Source: Blattabacterium sp. (Blattella germanica) str. Bge
GTDB lineage: Bacteria; Bacteroidota; Bacteroidia; Flavobacteriales; Blattabacteriaceae
NCBI RefSeq assembly: GCF_000022605.2
Contig: NC_013454.1
Span: forward strand, 124,001 to 188,000
Length of the DNA stretch: 64,000 nt
Direction of reading: 5' to 3'
Position numbers and translations under genes: made by a program. This document shows, piece after piece, positions 27,062 to 37,643 of this stretch. The notes beneath the pieces are model-generated. The model made no database searches and had not been told where the DNA came from. It was given only the letters and a program-made list of their open reading frames with translations. Within the stretch, counting starts at the first letter, position 1. Every line of letters starts with the position of its first letter.

Positions 27062-27718
27062 ATGAATTATGATTGGAGTCTTTTTCTAAAAAAAGAATAT
27101 AAAAAACCTTATTTTAGAAGATTAATGAAACAACTTAAGATAGAATACAAGAATTTTATTTGTTTTCCTAAAAAAGAAAAGATATTTTCTTCTCTTAAAT
27201 ATTGTTCTTTTCAAGAATTAAAGGTCGTCATTTTAGGACAAGATCCTTATTTCCAAGAAAATCAAGCTGATGGTCTTTGTTTTTCTGTTCCGAATGGAGT
27301 TCCTTTTCCTCCTTCATTAAAGAACATATTTATAGAAATCAAAAATTGTTTTAATAACTCATTTCCGTCTAGTGGATCTTTAACTCATTGGGCAGAACAA
27401 GGAGTTTTATTACTAAATTCTATACTAACAGTTAGAAAAGGTTCTCCCGGTTCTCATAAAAACATGGGATGGGAATTTTTTACAGATCAAATTATAAAAA
27501 CTATTTCTAATAAAAAAAAGAATATTGTTTTTCTTTTATGGGGAAAATATGCTCAAAAAAAAATATTTTTAATTAATTCTTTTCACAATCATTACATTTT
27601 AAAAACTTCACATCCATCTCCTTTTTCTGCTCATCTTGGATTTTTTGGGTCTAAACATTTTTTAAAAACCAATGAATTTTTATATGAAAAAGGAAAAAAA
27701 ACCATCATTTGGGTATAA
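27062..27718 (+). CDS. ung: Uracil-DNA glycosylase (family 1) with altered water-activating loop
   Basis: This 218-residue enzyme removes uracil from DNA in base-excision repair. The loop reads VVILGQDPYFQENQADGLCFSVP, with catalytic Asp61 retained. The otherwise near-invariant GQDPYHGPGQAHG is changed at several positions, including His to Phe64. The uracil-specificity Asn (LLLNSILTVRKGSPGSH) and the Leu-intercalation loop TSHPSPFSAH with His184 are preserved. Activity is probable but perhaps reduced (inference). It starts at the ATG at 27062, 30 bases after the ferredoxin stop, and ends 7 bases before the convergent lpdA. Confidence 0.9.
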   Translation: MNYDWSLFLKKEYKKPYFRRLMKQLKIEYKNFICFPKKEKIFSSLKYCSFQELKVVILGQDPYFQENQADGLCFSVPNGVPFPPSLKNIFIEIKNCFNNSFPSSGSLTHWAEQGVLLLNSILTVRKGSPGSHKNMGWEFFTDQIIKTISNKKKNIVFLLWGKYAQKKIFLINSFHNHYILKTSHPSPFSAHLGFFGSKHFLKTNEFLYEKGKKTIIWV

Positions 27719-27725
27719 ATAAATG

Positions 27726-29141
27726 TTATATATGAATAGAACGATTTTCTAAACTTAGTAAAGCAGCTTCTTTGAAAGATTCACTAAAAGTAGGATGAGG
27801 ATGGCATATTCTATATATATCCTCTGAAGAAGCCCTAAATTCCATAGCGACAGAAGCTTCCATTATCATATCTGCAGCATGATCTCCAATAATATGAACT
27901 CCCAGGATTTCATCGGTTTTTTTATGAGAAATCATTTTCAAAAAGCCGTCTGTACAACCACTAGTTCTAGCTCTTCCTAATACTTTCATAGGAAAAGTTC
28001 CTACATTATATTCAATTTTTTCTTTTTTGATTTCATTTTCTGTAAGACCAACACTAGCTACTTCAGGATGTGTGTAAATGACTGATGGAATTAAATCGTA
28101 ATTGAGTTTATTTGGTTTTTGTCCAATCATGTGCTCCACTACATACAATCCTTCTTCTTCAGCTTTATGTGCCAACATTTTTCCTCCTATAACGTCTCCA
28201 ATTGCATATATATTTTGGATGTTACTCTGTAACGAATCATTCACTAATATGAATCCCTTTTGATCTTTTTTGATCCCTATATTTTCTAATCCTAGATTTT
28301 TTGTATATGGGATTCTTCCTATTGATAGCAAACAATAATCTCCTACAAATTTCATTTCTTCTCCATTTTTATATTTCACAAAAACTGATATTTTTTTATT
28401 GTTTTCTTCTATAATATTGGTAATAGATAAAGAAGTTTTTATCTTTATAGAAGATTTTTCTAGAATTTTTTGAATTTCTAAACTTAATGAATCATCCATA
28501 TTTGATATGATCTTGTCAAGACCTTCTATAATTGTTATTTGACTTCCTAATCTATTAAAAATAGAACCTAATTCTAATCCTATGATTCCTCCTCCAACTA
28601 TTATTAATTGATTAGGAACTTCTTTTAAAGATAGAGCTTGTGTAGAAGAAATGATTTTATTTCCAAAATTTAAATAAGGCAAACAGTAAGGTTTAGATCC
28701 TGTGGATATTATACAATATTTAAATTGTATTTTTTGTTTTTCTTTTAATGATTTGATTTCTTTTATAGAAAGTATGTTCATTGTTTTAAATGAACCGATT
28801 CCTTGATACAAATCAATTTTGTTTTTTTTCATTAAATATTTGATTCCATTATTAATATTTTTGACTATTTCATTTTTCCTATTCATCATTTTTTTGAAAT
28901 CAAAAAATAATTTTTCAAAAAAAATTCCATGTGAAGAATAATGATTTTTAGCTAATGAAAAATATTTAGAGGAATCTAAAAGAGATTTAGATGGGATGCA
29001 CCCTACATTCAAACATGTTCCACCTAATTCTTGGTATTTTTCTATGATTGCAGTCCGAAGTCCTAATTGACTAGCTCTAATAGCAGCTACATATCCTCCT
29101 GGACCAGAGCCTATAACAACAAGATCATATACATTACTCAT
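27726..29141 (-). CDS. lpdA: Dihydrolipoamide dehydrogenase (E3)
   Basis: This 471-residue flavoprotein reoxidises lipoamide in pyruvate/2-oxoglutarate dehydrogenase complexes or the glycine cleavage system. The FAD site is VVIGSGPGGYVAAIRASQLG. The redox disulfide is GGTCLNVGCIPSK with Cys43 and Cys48. The NAD site is LIIVGGGIIGLELGSIFNRLG, the second FAD motif is IYAIGDVIGG, and the C-terminal His-Glu pair lies in HPHPTFSE. The enzyme looks complete. Its partner E1/E2 genes are not in the window. Confidence 0.95.
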   Translation of the reverse strand: MSNVYDLVVIGSGPGGYVAAIRASQLGLRTAIIEKYQELGGTCLNVGCIPSKSLLDSSKYFSLAKNHYSSHGIFFEKLFFDFKKMMNRKNEIVKNINNGIKYLMKKNKIDLYQGIGSFKTMNILSIKEIKSLKEKQKIQFKYCIISTGSKPYCLPYLNFGNKIISSTQALSLKEVPNQLIIVGGGIIGLELGSIFNRLGSQITIIEGLDKIISNMDDSLSLEIQKILEKSSIKIKTSLSITNIIEENNKKISVFVKYKNGEEMKFVGDYCLLSIGRIPYTKNLGLENIGIKKDQKGFILVNDSLQSNIQNIYAIGDVIGGKMLAHKAEEEGLYVVEHMIGQKPNKLNYDLIPSVIYTHPEVASVGLTENEIKKEKIEYNVGTFPMKVLGRARTSGCTDGFLKMISHKKTDEILGVHIIGDHAADMIMEASVAMEFRASSEDIYRICHPHPTFSESFKEAALLSLENRSIHI

Positions 29142-29198
29142 TATAAAAATATTTTATTCATATTGCATTCAAATTTACACACATATTTACACACATAA

Positions 29199-30173
29199 TT
29201 ACATATTTAATACATATGCAAAAATAAGTGGAGCAACTATGGTAGCATCTGATTCTATAATAAATTTTGGAGTATCCTTATCTAGCTTCCCCCAAGTTAT
29301 TTTTTCATTTGGAATAGCTCCTGAATAAGATCCATAACTAGTAGTAGAATCTGAAATTTGACAAAAATAAGCCCAAAAAGGAGTAGGATGAAATCCTATA
29401 TCTTGAGATAGCATAGGCACTACACAAATAGGAAAATCTCCAGATATTCCTCCTCCAATTTGAAAAAATCCTATTTTCTGTTTCACAGATTCTCTTTGAT
29501 ACCATTTAGCTAAGTACATCATATATTCAATTCCATTTTTTACAAGAAAAGTTTTAAATTGCTTTTTCATACAATATGAAGCAAAAATGTTTCCTATAGT
29601 GCTATCTTCCCAACCTGGAACTACCATAGGTAGATTTTTTTTAGCAGCAGCTAATACCCAACTATCTTCTGGATTTATGTTGTAATAGGGTTCTAAAATA
29701 TTTTCTAATAACAATTGATAAATATATTCATGAGGAAAATAACGTTTTGATTTTTCTTCAGCTCTTTTCCATACTTGAAAAATATATTTTTGTAATTTTT
29801 TAAAAGCTTGTTCTTCTGGGATGCAAGTATCTGTAACCCTATAATATCCTTTTTTCAAAAAATTTTTTTCATGATCTGGAGTTAAATCTCTGTAATAAGG
29901 TATTTTTTTGTAATGAGAATGAGCTATTAAATTTAATATGTCTTCTTCTAAATTAGCTCCTGTACAAGAAATCATATGTACTTGATCTTTTCGAATCATT
30001 TCAGCTAATATTTTACCTAATTCTGCAGTGCTCATTGCTCCCGCTAGTGTTATCATCATTTTTCCATTATTCTGAGTATGATATTTATATGCTTTAGCAG
30101 CTTCTGACAAAGTCAAAGCATTAAAATGAAGAAAGTATTTTTCAATAAAAGAAGTAATAGAAGATTCTTTCAT
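29199..30173 (-). CDS. Deoxyhypusine synthase-like protein
   Basis: This 324-residue member of the deoxyhypusine synthase family shows the NAD-binding segments MITLAGAMSTAELGKILAEMI, ISCTGANLEEDILN, YRVTDTCIPEEQAF, FFQIGGGISGDFPI and SGAIPNEKITWGKLDKDT. The WGK Lys (residue 296) corresponds to the lysine that carries the aminobutyl group in the eukaryotic enzyme. Bacteria lack eIF5A, so the role must differ. Some bacterial homologues transfer aminobutyl groups between polyamines (homospermidine synthase activity), which is one possibility. It sits between rny and lpdA on the same strand, 14 bases from rny. Confidence 0.82.
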   Translation of the reverse strand: MKESSITSFIEKYFLHFNALTLSEAAKAYKYHTQNNGKMMITLAGAMSTAELGKILAEMIRKDQVHMISCTGANLEEDILNLIAHSHYKKIPYYRDLTPDHEKNFLKKGYYRVTDTCIPEEQAFKKLQKYIFQVWKRAEEKSKRYFPHEYIYQLLLENILEPYYNINPEDSWVLAAAKKNLPMVVPGWEDSTIGNIFASYCMKKQFKTFLVKNGIEYMMYLAKWYQRESVKQKIGFFQIGGGISGDFPICVVPMLSQDIGFHPTPFWAYFCQISDSTTSYGSYSGAIPNEKITWGKLDKDTPKFIIESDATIVAPLIFAYVLNM

Positions 30174-30186
30174 AATTTTTATTTTT

Positions 30187-31758
30187 TTATCTAGCTATTT
30201 GTACGGCTCTAGTTTCTCTAATCACTGTTACTTTTATCTGACCAGGATAAGTCATTTCATTTTTTATTTTTTCTGTTATATCACAAGATAACTGAAAAGC
30301 TTTTTTATCATCAATTTTATCGCTTTCTACTAAAACACGTAATTCTCTTCCTGCTTGTATAGCAAAAGCTTTATTTACTCCATCAAAACTAAGAGCTATA
30401 TCTTCCAAGTTTTTTAGTCTTTTGGAATAGGATTCAAAAGAATTTCTTCTTACTCCAGGACGAGCTCCACTAATAGAATCTGAAACTTGTACTATAGGAG
30501 ATATTAAGACTTTCATCTCGATCTCATCATGATGTGATCCTATAGCATTGCAAACTTCCATATTTTCTCCATATTTTTCGGCCCATTGCATTCCTAAAAT
30601 AGCATGAGGAAGTTCTGATTCGCTTTCAGGAACTTTTCCTATGTCATGCAGTAATCCTGCACGTTTTGCTAATTTCGCATTCAAACCCAATTCAGAAGCC
30701 AAAATTCCTGCTAAATGGGCTACTTCTCTAGAATGTTGTAACAAATTTTGTCCATAAGAAGAGCGATATTTCATTCTTCCTATCATTCGAATTAATTCTG
30801 GATGGATTCCATGAATTCCTAAATCTATTATATTTTTTTTTCCTATTTCTACTATTTCTTCTTCAATTTGTTTTTCCGTTTTGGATACTATCTCTTCAAT
30901 TCTTGCGGGATGGATACGCCCATCAATCACGAGTTTGTGAAGTGATAATCTAGCTACTTCTCTTCGTATAGGATTGAAGCAAGATAAAAGAATGGCTTCT
31001 GGAGTATCATCTACAATAATTTCTACTCCTGTTGCCTTTTCTAAGGCTCTTATATTTCTTCCTTCTCGTCCAATTATACGACCTTTTACATCATCTGATT
31101 CTATATTAAAAACAGATACAGCATTTTCTACGGCTTGTTCCGTACCAATTCTTTGAATAGCTTGAATCACAATTTTTTTAGCTTCTATTTTTGCAGTTAA
31201 TTGTGATTCTTCTATAATATTTTGTATGTGAGATTGTGCTTTTATTTTTGCTTCACTTTTAAGAATTTCAATCAATTCATTTTTAGCTTCTTCAGAAGAA
31301 TAATTTGATATTTTTTCAAGCAATTCTACTTGTTTTATGTTCATATTTTTAAATTCTTCTTGTTGACTTTTAAGAATTTTTGATTTTTTTTCATAATCAT
31401 GAATTTGTGTTTCTAAACGATTGTTTCTTTTAAAGTAAATTTCTATTTCTTTAGACAATCTATTTTCTTTTTCTTTTGTTTTATTTTCTGTGTCTATTAT
31501 TCTTCTTTCTCTAAGATGAACATCTTTTTCATGTTTTGATTTAAGTTCTATAAATTTTTCTTTTGCTTGAAGCATTTTCTTTTTTTTTATGGATTCTCCT
31601 TCTTTTTCAGCATTTTTTATGATTTTTTTAGCCTGAGAATTAGCTTTTTCTAATAATTGAACATATTTTCTTAATATGGTTTTTTTTCCAAAAAAATAAG
31701 ATGTAATAATTCCAATCACAAACCCCATGAGGACCGTAAACCCAACATTTATTTTCAT
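30187..31758 (-). CDS. rny: Ribonuclease Y
   Basis: This 523-residue membrane-anchored endoribonuclease initiates mRNA decay. Order: an N-terminal membrane helix (about 5-25, [19 protein letters not shown]), a long charged coiled coil (about 30-200), a KH RNA-binding domain ([23 protein letters not shown], about 220-280), and an HD domain with [12 protein letters not shown] and HDIGK (about 335-430). All active-site His/Asp residues of the HD signature are visible. RNase Y of this length and layout is typical. The gene is divergent from the cysteine desulfurase gene across a 224-base gap. Confidence 0.95.
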   Translation of the reverse strand: MKINVGFTVLMGFVIGIITSYFFGKKTILRKYVQLLEKANSQAKKIIKNAEKEGESIKKKKMLQAKEKFIELKSKHEKDVHLRERRIIDTENKTKEKENRLSKEIEIYFKRNNRLETQIHDYEKKSKILKSQQEEFKNMNIKQVELLEKISNYSSEEAKNELIEILKSEAKIKAQSHIQNIIEESQLTAKIEAKKIVIQAIQRIGTEQAVENAVSVFNIESDDVKGRIIGREGRNIRALEKATGVEIIVDDTPEAILLSCFNPIRREVARLSLHKLVIDGRIHPARIEEIVSKTEKQIEEEIVEIGKKNIIDLGIHGIHPELIRMIGRMKYRSSYGQNLLQHSREVAHLAGILASELGLNAKLAKRAGLLHDIGKVPESESELPHAILGMQWAEKYGENMEVCNAIGSHHDEIEMKVLISPIVQVSDSISGARPGVRRNSFESYSKRLKNLEDIALSFDGVNKAFAIQAGRELRVLVESDKIDDKKAFQLSCDITEKIKNEMTYPGQIKVTVIRETRAVQIAR

Positions 31759-31953
31759 ATTTACTCAATTTAAATAAAAATAAAATAGACATTTTAATAA
31801 CATTTTTAAAACAAAAAACATTTAACAGAAATTATAAAATTTCTTTATTTAGACAGACTTTAACTAAATCAAGGATTACTATAATAAATATACGAAATTA
31901 AAGATGAGATTTTTTTTAAATAGATTTTTAACAAACGGAATTTGAATACATTA

Positions 31954-31961
31954 TATATTTG
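31954..31961 (+). promoter_or_regulatory. Bacteroidetes-type -7 element before cysteine desulfurase
   Basis: TATATTTG is an exact TAnnTTTG match, 21 bases before the ATG at 31983 in the rny/iscS divergent gap. No clear TTG stands 19-20 bases upstream, so only the -7 half is supported. Confidence 0.35.
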
Positions 31962-31982
31962 TATATAAAATTGAAATTTTCA

Positions 31983-33155
31983 ATGAAAAGAGCATATTTA
32001 GACAATGCGGCTACAACTCCTGTAAGAAATGAAGTAATTAAAATCATGGTAAATATATTAAAATACTCATTCGGAAATCCATCTTCTGTACAACATAGTT
32101 ATGGAAGAGCCGCTCGTTCTATAATAGAAGAATCTAGAATTTGTATAGCAAAAAACATAACAGCATCTCCTTCTGAAATTATTTTCACTTCCGGAGGGAC
32201 TGAAGCAAACAATCTTGTACTAAGATCTTCTATATTCGATTTAGGAGTGAAACATATTTTAACTTCTCAATTAGAACATCCTTCTGTTTTACAAACTGTT
32301 TTAAATTTATCTTATAAACATAAAGTCAGTGTAAGTTTTATTCAAATTCAAGAGAAAGGAGTTCTCAATTTAAATCATATGGAAGATATTTTAAGAAAAA
32401 ATTCTGATAAAAAAACACTTGTAAGTTTAATGTATGCAAACAATGAAATAGGAAATCTATTGGAACTAGACAAAGTTATTTTTTTATGTAAAAAATACAA
32501 TGCTTATTTTCATTCGGACACCATTCAAATTATCGGAAATTTTCCTATTGATATGGAAAAATTATCTTTCGATTTCGCTACAGCAAGTGCTCACAAATTT
32601 TATGGGCCAAAAGGGATAGGTTTTGTTTTTATTAGAAAACATATTCTAAAAAAAATAAAACATTTTATAACTGGAGGATTTCAGGAATATGGAATTCGTT
32701 CAGGAACAGAAAATACACATGGAATAGCAGGTTTATCAGAAGCATTGCAGTTATCTTGTTGTAATTTTTCACGTCATATAAAAAAAATAAAACATTTAAA
32801 ATTTTATTGTATTTCGGAATTGAAAAAAATTATTCCAAATATTATTTTTAACGGACTTTCATACGATGCTGATCAAAGCATTCCCTCTATATTAAATTTT
32901 TTATATCCAACAAAAAAAATAAATCATTTATTGTATTTTCATTTAGATTTGATGGGAGTAGCCGTTTCTAAAGGAAATTCTTGTAATCATGACGCAAAAA
33001 AAGTATCTCACGTGATTCAAGCTATTACAAATATGAATTTGTTAAATAAAATGATGCCTATTAGAATTTCTTTTGGAATTTTTAATGAAAAAAAAGACAT
33101 AGATTTGTTAATAGAAGCTTTACAAAAAATTCAAAAACAAAAAAATTTATCATAA
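31983..33155 (+). CDS. iscS: Cysteine desulfurase (NifS/IscS type)
   Basis: This 390-residue PLP enzyme takes sulfur from cysteine for Fe-S clusters and thio-modified tRNA. It starts AYLDNAATTPVRNEV and has FTSGGTEANNLVLRSS, the NNEIGNL loop, HSDTIQIIG, and the PLP Lys205 in ASAHKFYGPKGIGF. The active-site Cys334 lies in SKGNSCNHDAKKVSHV; the surrounding loop departs from the usual SGSACTS. The first frame codons (MYIKLKFS) are not family-like, so the ATG at 31983 is used. The following sdh genes encode an Fe-S complex that would need this sulfur supply. Confidence 0.9.
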   Translation: MKRAYLDNAATTPVRNEVIKIMVNILKYSFGNPSSVQHSYGRAARSIIEESRICIAKNITASPSEIIFTSGGTEANNLVLRSSIFDLGVKHILTSQLEHPSVLQTVLNLSYKHKVSVSFIQIQEKGVLNLNHMEDILRKNSDKKTLVSLMYANNEIGNLLELDKVIFLCKKYNAYFHSDTIQIIGNFPIDMEKLSFDFATASAHKFYGPKGIGFVFIRKHILKKIKHFITGGFQEYGIRSGTENTHGIAGLSEALQLSCCNFSRHIKKIKHLKFYCISELKKIIPNIIFNGLSYDADQSIPSILNFLYPTKKINHLLYFHLDLMGVAVSKGNSCNHDAKKVSHVIQAITNMNLLNKMMPIRISFGIFNEKKDIDLLIEALQKIQKQKNLS

Positions 33156-33173
33156 TTTCAAATATCTATAGTT

Positions 33174-33845
33174 ATGATTAAAATCGTTCAGTCAGTGAAT
33201 AGTTATAATTTTTTTCGATCATCTATTGGAAAAAAAATAGTTATGGCAATGACAGGAATTTTTCTTATGATTTTCTTGTTATTGCATTTAAGTGTTAATC
33301 TTTTTCTTTTTTCAGGAGAACAAGCTTTTAATGAAGCAGTTTCTTTTATGAGAAAAAATTTATTCATTAGAATCATGGAATATGTTCTTGCTATAGGTTT
33401 TATCATTCATATCTTATTTGGAATTAAATTGCATTTACAAAACAAAAGAATAAAAGAAGAAATAGATTATACTATGAATTCTTATTCAACGACCTCGTTT
33501 AGTAGTCGTTCCATGATATATACAGGAATTTTGATTTTATGTTTTTTGATTTTACATATCATAAATTTCATGATTCCTATGAAATATTCAAATCATCATT
33601 TGACTTCGGATTACAATCTAGTTGTTTCTTTATTTAAGAATCCTTTGTACACATTCATATATGTATTTTCTTTTTTTATTTTAGGGATTCATTTGAATCA
33701 TGGATTTCAATCTTCTTTCCAATCTTTAGGATTATCCAATAAAAACAGATTAATTTGGATACGAAAATTTGGTTTTTTTTATTTTTGGTTTGTTTGTTCT
33801 GGATTTTCTATTATCGCTATTTGGTTTTTTTTCAATGGAAACTAA
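33174..33845 (+). CDS. sdhC: Succinate dehydrogenase/fumarate reductase cytochrome b subunit
   Basis: This 223-residue polytopic membrane protein is the quinone- and haem-binding anchor of respiratory complex II. It has about five hydrophobic helices and the B-type single-subunit form seen in Bacteroidetes (no sdhD follows). SSIGKKIVMAMTGIFLMIFLLLHLSVNLFLF opens the protein. Candidate haem-ligand histidines lie in LHLSVN, HILFGIKLHLQNK, LHIINF and HLNHGFQSSFQSLG. It is 12 bases upstream of sdhA in a sdhCAB operon. Confidence 0.92.
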   Translation: MIKIVQSVNSYNFFRSSIGKKIVMAMTGIFLMIFLLLHLSVNLFLFSGEQAFNEAVSFMRKNLFIRIMEYVLAIGFIIHILFGIKLHLQNKRIKEEIDYTMNSYSTTSFSSRSMIYTGILILCFLILHIINFMIPMKYSNHHLTSDYNLVVSLFKNPLYTFIYVFSFFILGIHLNHGFQSSFQSLGLSNKNRLIWIRKFGFFYFWFVCSGFSIIAIWFFFNGN

Positions 33846-33857
33846 TATTTATTGTCA

Positions 33858-35891
33858 ATGACTAAAAATTCTTTTAAGTTGAATTCAAAAATTCCAGCAG
33901 GTTCTATCAATCAAAAATGGGAAAATTGCAAGTCTACTTTGAAATTAGTATCTCCCAATAACAGATCTAATATAGAAATTATTGTAGTAGGAACTGGATT
34001 GGCTGGAGGTTCAGCTTGCGCTTCTTTATCTGAATTGGGATATCAGGTTAAAGCTTTTTGTTATCAAGATTCACCTAGAAGAGCTCATTCTGTAGCGGCT
34101 CAAGGTGGAATCAATGCTTCAAAAAATTATAAAGGAGATAATGATTCTGTTTATCAACTTTTTTATGATACAATTAAAGGAGGAGATTACAGATCTAGAG
34201 AAGCTAATGTTTATCGTTTGGCAGAGATATCCTCTAATATTATTGATCAATGTGTCGCTCAAGGGGTTCCATTTGCTCGTGATTATGCTGGATATTTAGA
34301 AACTAGATCTTTTGGAGGAACTAAAGTTTCTAGAACTTTTTATGCTAAAGGACAAACGGGACAACAACTTTTATTATCTTGTTATTCTGCTATGTCTAGA
34401 CAAATAGGAAAAGGTAGAATCAAGATGTATAATCGTCATGAAATGCTTGATTTAGTTATTGTAGAAGGAGTCGCTAGAGGAATCATTTCTAGAAATCTGA
34501 TTTCTGGAGAAATAGAAAGACACACAGCTCACGCTGTAGTTATAGCATCAGGAGGTTATGGAAACGTATTTTTTTTATCCACTAATGCAATGGGATCCAA
34601 TGCAAGTGCTATATGGAAAGTTCATAAAAAAGGAGGATTTTTTGCCAATCCTTGCTATACACAAATTCACCCTACTTGTATTCCGGTCCATGGTAGTTAT
34701 CAATCTAAATTAACATTAATGTCAGAATCATTGAGAAATGATGGACGCATATGGGTCCCCAAAAAATTAGAAGATGCTGTTGCTATACGAAATGGAACTA
34801 AAAAACCTGAATATATAAGTGAAGAAGAAAGAGATTATTATTTAGAAAGACGTTATCCTTCATTTGGAAATCTTGTTCCAAGAGATGTTGCTTCTAGAGC
34901 AGCTAAAGAACGTTGTGATAAAGGATTTGGAGTAGAAGATAATGAAACACAAGAAGGTGTTTTTTTGGACTTTTCTTCTTCTATAGATAAATATGGAAAA
35001 GAAAAAGCGAATGAACTTGGAATTACAAATCCCAATGAATTGGAAAAAATCAATTTAGGAAAAGAAATTATAGAATCTAAATATGGAAATTTATTTCATA
35101 TGTATGAAAAAATTACCAATCAGAATCCTTACAAAACTCCTATGAAAATTTATCCTGCAGTTCATTATACAATGGGAGGGTTGTGGGTAGATTACAATTT
35201 AATGTCTTCCATTCCTGGTTGTTATGTGATAGGAGAAGCCAATTTTTCTGATCATGGAGCCAATCGACTTGGAGCATCTGCTTTAATGCAAGGATTGGCT
35301 GATGGATATTTTATTTTACCATATACTATAGCAGATTATCTTTCTAGATATATCAAAAATTCAAGCAAAATATCTATACAACATGAAGAATTTGATAAAT
35401 CAGAAAAAAAAGTAAAAGATAGAATTAAAAAACTTATTCAAAATAATGGAAATATGCCTGTTGATTTCTTTCATAAAAAACTTGGAAATATTATGTGGAA
35501 ATATGTAGGAATGAGCAGAAATCATGTAGGATTATCTGAAGCAATAAAAAGGATACAAGAACTTCGTGAAAAATTTTGGAAAAGTGTCTTTATTCCTGGA
35601 AAAACAGAGGATGGGTTGAATTCTGAATTAGAAAAAGCGGGACGATTAGCAGATTTTTTAGAATTGGGGGAATTGATAGCGATGGATGCTTTGAATAGAA
35701 AAGAATCTTGTGGAAGTCATTTTAGAGAAGAATATCAAACAAAAGAAGGAGAAGCTCTTAGAGATGATATTCATTATAAATATGTATCTATATGGGAATG
35801 TTCAGAAAATCAATGTGTTAAAAATGAAATTATGCATAAAGAAAATTTAAATTATACTTTTGTGAAAGTGCAATCACGCTCTTATAAATAG
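33858..35891 (+). CDS. sdhA: Succinate dehydrogenase flavoprotein subunit
   Basis: This 677-residue cytoplasmic-side subunit oxidises succinate to fumarate (or the reverse). The FAD site is [19 protein letters not shown]. The covalent-flavin His lies in [34 protein letters not shown] and [12 protein letters not shown] correspond to substrate-binding and catalytic regions. The C-terminal [21 protein letters not shown] is typical of the Bacteroidetes/epsilonproteobacterial long form. A TTG lies two codons earlier, but the ATG at 33858 is preferred. sdhB follows 3 bases after the stop. Confidence 0.95.
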   Translation: MTKNSFKLNSKIPAGSINQKWENCKSTLKLVSPNNRSNIEIIVVGTGLAGGSACASLSELGYQVKAFCYQDSPRRAHSVAAQGGINASKNYKGDNDSVYQLFYDTIKGGDYRSREANVYRLAEISSNIIDQCVAQGVPFARDYAGYLETRSFGGTKVSRTFYAKGQTGQQLLLSCYSAMSRQIGKGRIKMYNRHEMLDLVIVEGVARGIISRNLISGEIERHTAHAVVIASGGYGNVFFLSTNAMGSNASAIWKVHKKGGFFANPCYTQIHPTCIPVHGSYQSKLTLMSESLRNDGRIWVPKKLEDAVAIRNGTKKPEYISEEERDYYLERRYPSFGNLVPRDVASRAAKERCDKGFGVEDNETQEGVFLDFSSSIDKYGKEKANELGITNPNELEKINLGKEIIESKYGNLFHMYEKITNQNPYKTPMKIYPAVHYTMGGLWVDYNLMSSIPGCYVIGEANFSDHGANRLGASALMQGLADGYFILPYTIADYLSRYIKNSSKISIQHEEFDKSEKKVKDRIKKLIQNNGNMPVDFFHKKLGNIMWKYVGMSRNHVGLSEAIKRIQELREKFWKSVFIPGKTEDGLNSELEKAGRLADFLELGELIAMDALNRKESCGSHFREEYQTKEGEALRDDIHYKYVSIWECSENQCVKNEIMHKENLNYTFVKVQSRSYK

Positions 35892-35894
35892 AAT

Positions 35895-36656
35895 ATGAAA
35901 AAACTTTTGAATTTCAAGTTAAAAATATGGAGACAAAAAAATAATAAAGAGAAAGGTTTTTTTAAAACTTATCAAGTTTATGATATATCTCCTGATAGTT
36001 CCTTTTTAGAAATGCTAGATTTTTTAAACAACCAAATCATATGCGATAAAGAGGAATCTTCTGCTATAGCATTTGATCATGATTGTCGTGAAGGAATTTG
36101 TGGAATGTGTTCATTGTATATCAATGGAAGAGCACATGGACCTGATAATTTGATTACTACTTGTCAATTACATATGCGTCATTTCAACAATGGAGAAACG
36201 ATATATGTTGAGCCTTGGAGAGCCAAACCTTTTCCTATAATTAAAGATCTTATTGTAGATAGATCTTCTTTTGATAGAATTATTATATCAGGTGGTTTTA
36301 TTTCTGTAAATACATTAGGGAAAACAATAGATGGAAATATGATCCCTATTCCAAAAAATGAAGCAGATAAGGCTTTCGACGCGGCTACATGCATTGGTTG
36401 TGGAGCATGTGTCGCTGCATGTAAAAATAGATCGGCTATGTTATTTGTTTCGGCAAAAGTTTCACAATTCGCCTTATTACCTCAAGGAAAAATAGAAAGA
36501 AAAAGAAGAGTATTAAATATGGTGAATAAAATGGATGAAGAAGGCTTTGGGACTTGCACCAATACACAAGCATGTGAAGCTGAATGTCCAAAAGGAATAT
36601 CTACAGAATATATTGCTTTCATGAATAAAGAATATATTCGTTCATTTATCACTTAA
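35895..36656 (+). CDS. sdhB: Succinate dehydrogenase iron-sulfur subunit
   Basis: This 253-residue subunit passes electrons from SdhA flavin to quinone. The [2Fe-2S] site reads [27 protein letters not shown]. The [4Fe-4S] and [3Fe-4S] sites read [12 protein letters not shown] and CEAECPKG, with a further Cys in [10 protein letters not shown]. All cluster-binding Cys positions are present. It is the last gene of sdhCAB. accA starts 4 bases later, so it may be on the same transcript. Confidence 0.95.
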   Translation: MKKLLNFKLKIWRQKNNKEKGFFKTYQVYDISPDSSFLEMLDFLNNQIICDKEESSAIAFDHDCREGICGMCSLYINGRAHGPDNLITTCQLHMRHFNNGETIYVEPWRAKPFPIIKDLIVDRSSFDRIIISGGFISVNTLGKTIDGNMIPIPKNEADKAFDAATCIGCGACVAACKNRSAMLFVSAKVSQFALLPQGKIERKRRVLNMVNKMDEEGFGTCTNTQACEAECPKGISTEYIAFMNKEYIRSFIT

Positions 36657-36660
36657 TTCA

Positions 36661-37524
36661 ATGGAATACTTAGACTTTGAAAAACCAATACAGGAAATTA
36701 AGGATCAGTACCTTAATTGTATTATGATAGAGGAAAAAAGTGGAGTAGATATGAAAGAAGTTTGTAGTCAATTGCAATCCAAATTGGAAAAAACAATTAA
36801 AAAGTTACATAACAACTTAACTCCTTGGCAAAGAGTTCAACTATCTAGACATCCCAATAGACCTTATACTTTAGATTACATACAATCTATAACAAAAAAA
36901 GATTCTTTTATAGAATTACATGGAGATCGTCATTTTGGAGATGATAAAGCTATGGTAGGAGGTTTTGGAAAGATAGAAGATAAGACTTTTATGTTGATAG
37001 GAACACAAAAAGGAAAAAATACCAAAGACAGACAATATAGAAGATTTGGAATGCCTAATCCTGAAGGATACAGAAAAGCTTTACGTTTAATGAAACTAGC
37101 AGAAAAATTTCGTAAACCTATTATTACTTTTATTGATACCCCAGGAGCTTTTCCTGGAATTGAAGCAGAAAAAAGAGGTCAAGGGGAAGCTATTGGTAAA
37201 AATATTTATGAAATGATGTGTTTAAAAGTTCCCATTATTGTTTTAATTATAGGAGAAGGTGCTAGTGGTGGAGCTATGGGAATTGGAATAGGAGATAAAG
37301 TTTCTATGATGGAAAATTCTTGGTTTTCTGTTATTTCTCCTGAAAGTTGTTCTACAATTCTTTGGGGAAAATGGGATAAAAAAGAAAAATCAGCGGAAGC
37401 ATTAAAATTAACGGCAGAAGATATGTATAATTTAAATCTTATAGATGATATTATTAAAGAACCTTTAGGTGGAGCTCATTTTTGTCCAAAAAAAGCTTAT
37501 AAATTAGTAAAAAACAAATTATAA
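36661..37524 (+). CDS. accA: Acetyl-CoA carboxylase carboxyltransferase subunit alpha
   Basis: This 287-residue subunit, with AccD, transfers the carboxyl group from biotin to acetyl-CoA to give malonyl-CoA for fatty acid synthesis. The start [16 protein letters not shown] is family-typical. So are the core [77 protein letters not shown] and the C-terminal [26 protein letters not shown]. It is a little shorter than free-living relatives but has no internal gap in the motifs. accD, accB and accC are not in the window. Confidence 0.94.
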   Translation: MEYLDFEKPIQEIKDQYLNCIMIEEKSGVDMKEVCSQLQSKLEKTIKKLHNNLTPWQRVQLSRHPNRPYTLDYIQSITKKDSFIELHGDRHFGDDKAMVGGFGKIEDKTFMLIGTQKGKNTKDRQYRRFGMPNPEGYRKALRLMKLAEKFRKPIITFIDTPGAFPGIEAEKRGQGEAIGKNIYEMMCLKVPIIVLIIGEGASGGAMGIGIGDKVSMMENSWFSVISPESCSTILWGKWDKKEKSAEALKLTAEDMYNLNLIDDIIKEPLGGAHFCPKKAYKLVKNKL

Positions 37525-37643
37525 AATATTATAAACAATTGTCAGTTATTGATATAGAATCTCTCATTCGAAATAGAAAAAATAAATATATTTCTATAGG
37601 TTATTTCGATGAACAAATTTAGAAAACAGAAATTTTTATAGAA

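Noticed and set aside
37539-37622. 27-codon frame starting TTG between accA and dnaB (SVIDIESLIRNRKNKY...)
   Set aside because: The composition looks more protein-like than average spacer, so it could be a gene remnant. It is very short, has no ATG and matches nothing I recognise, so it is not called.
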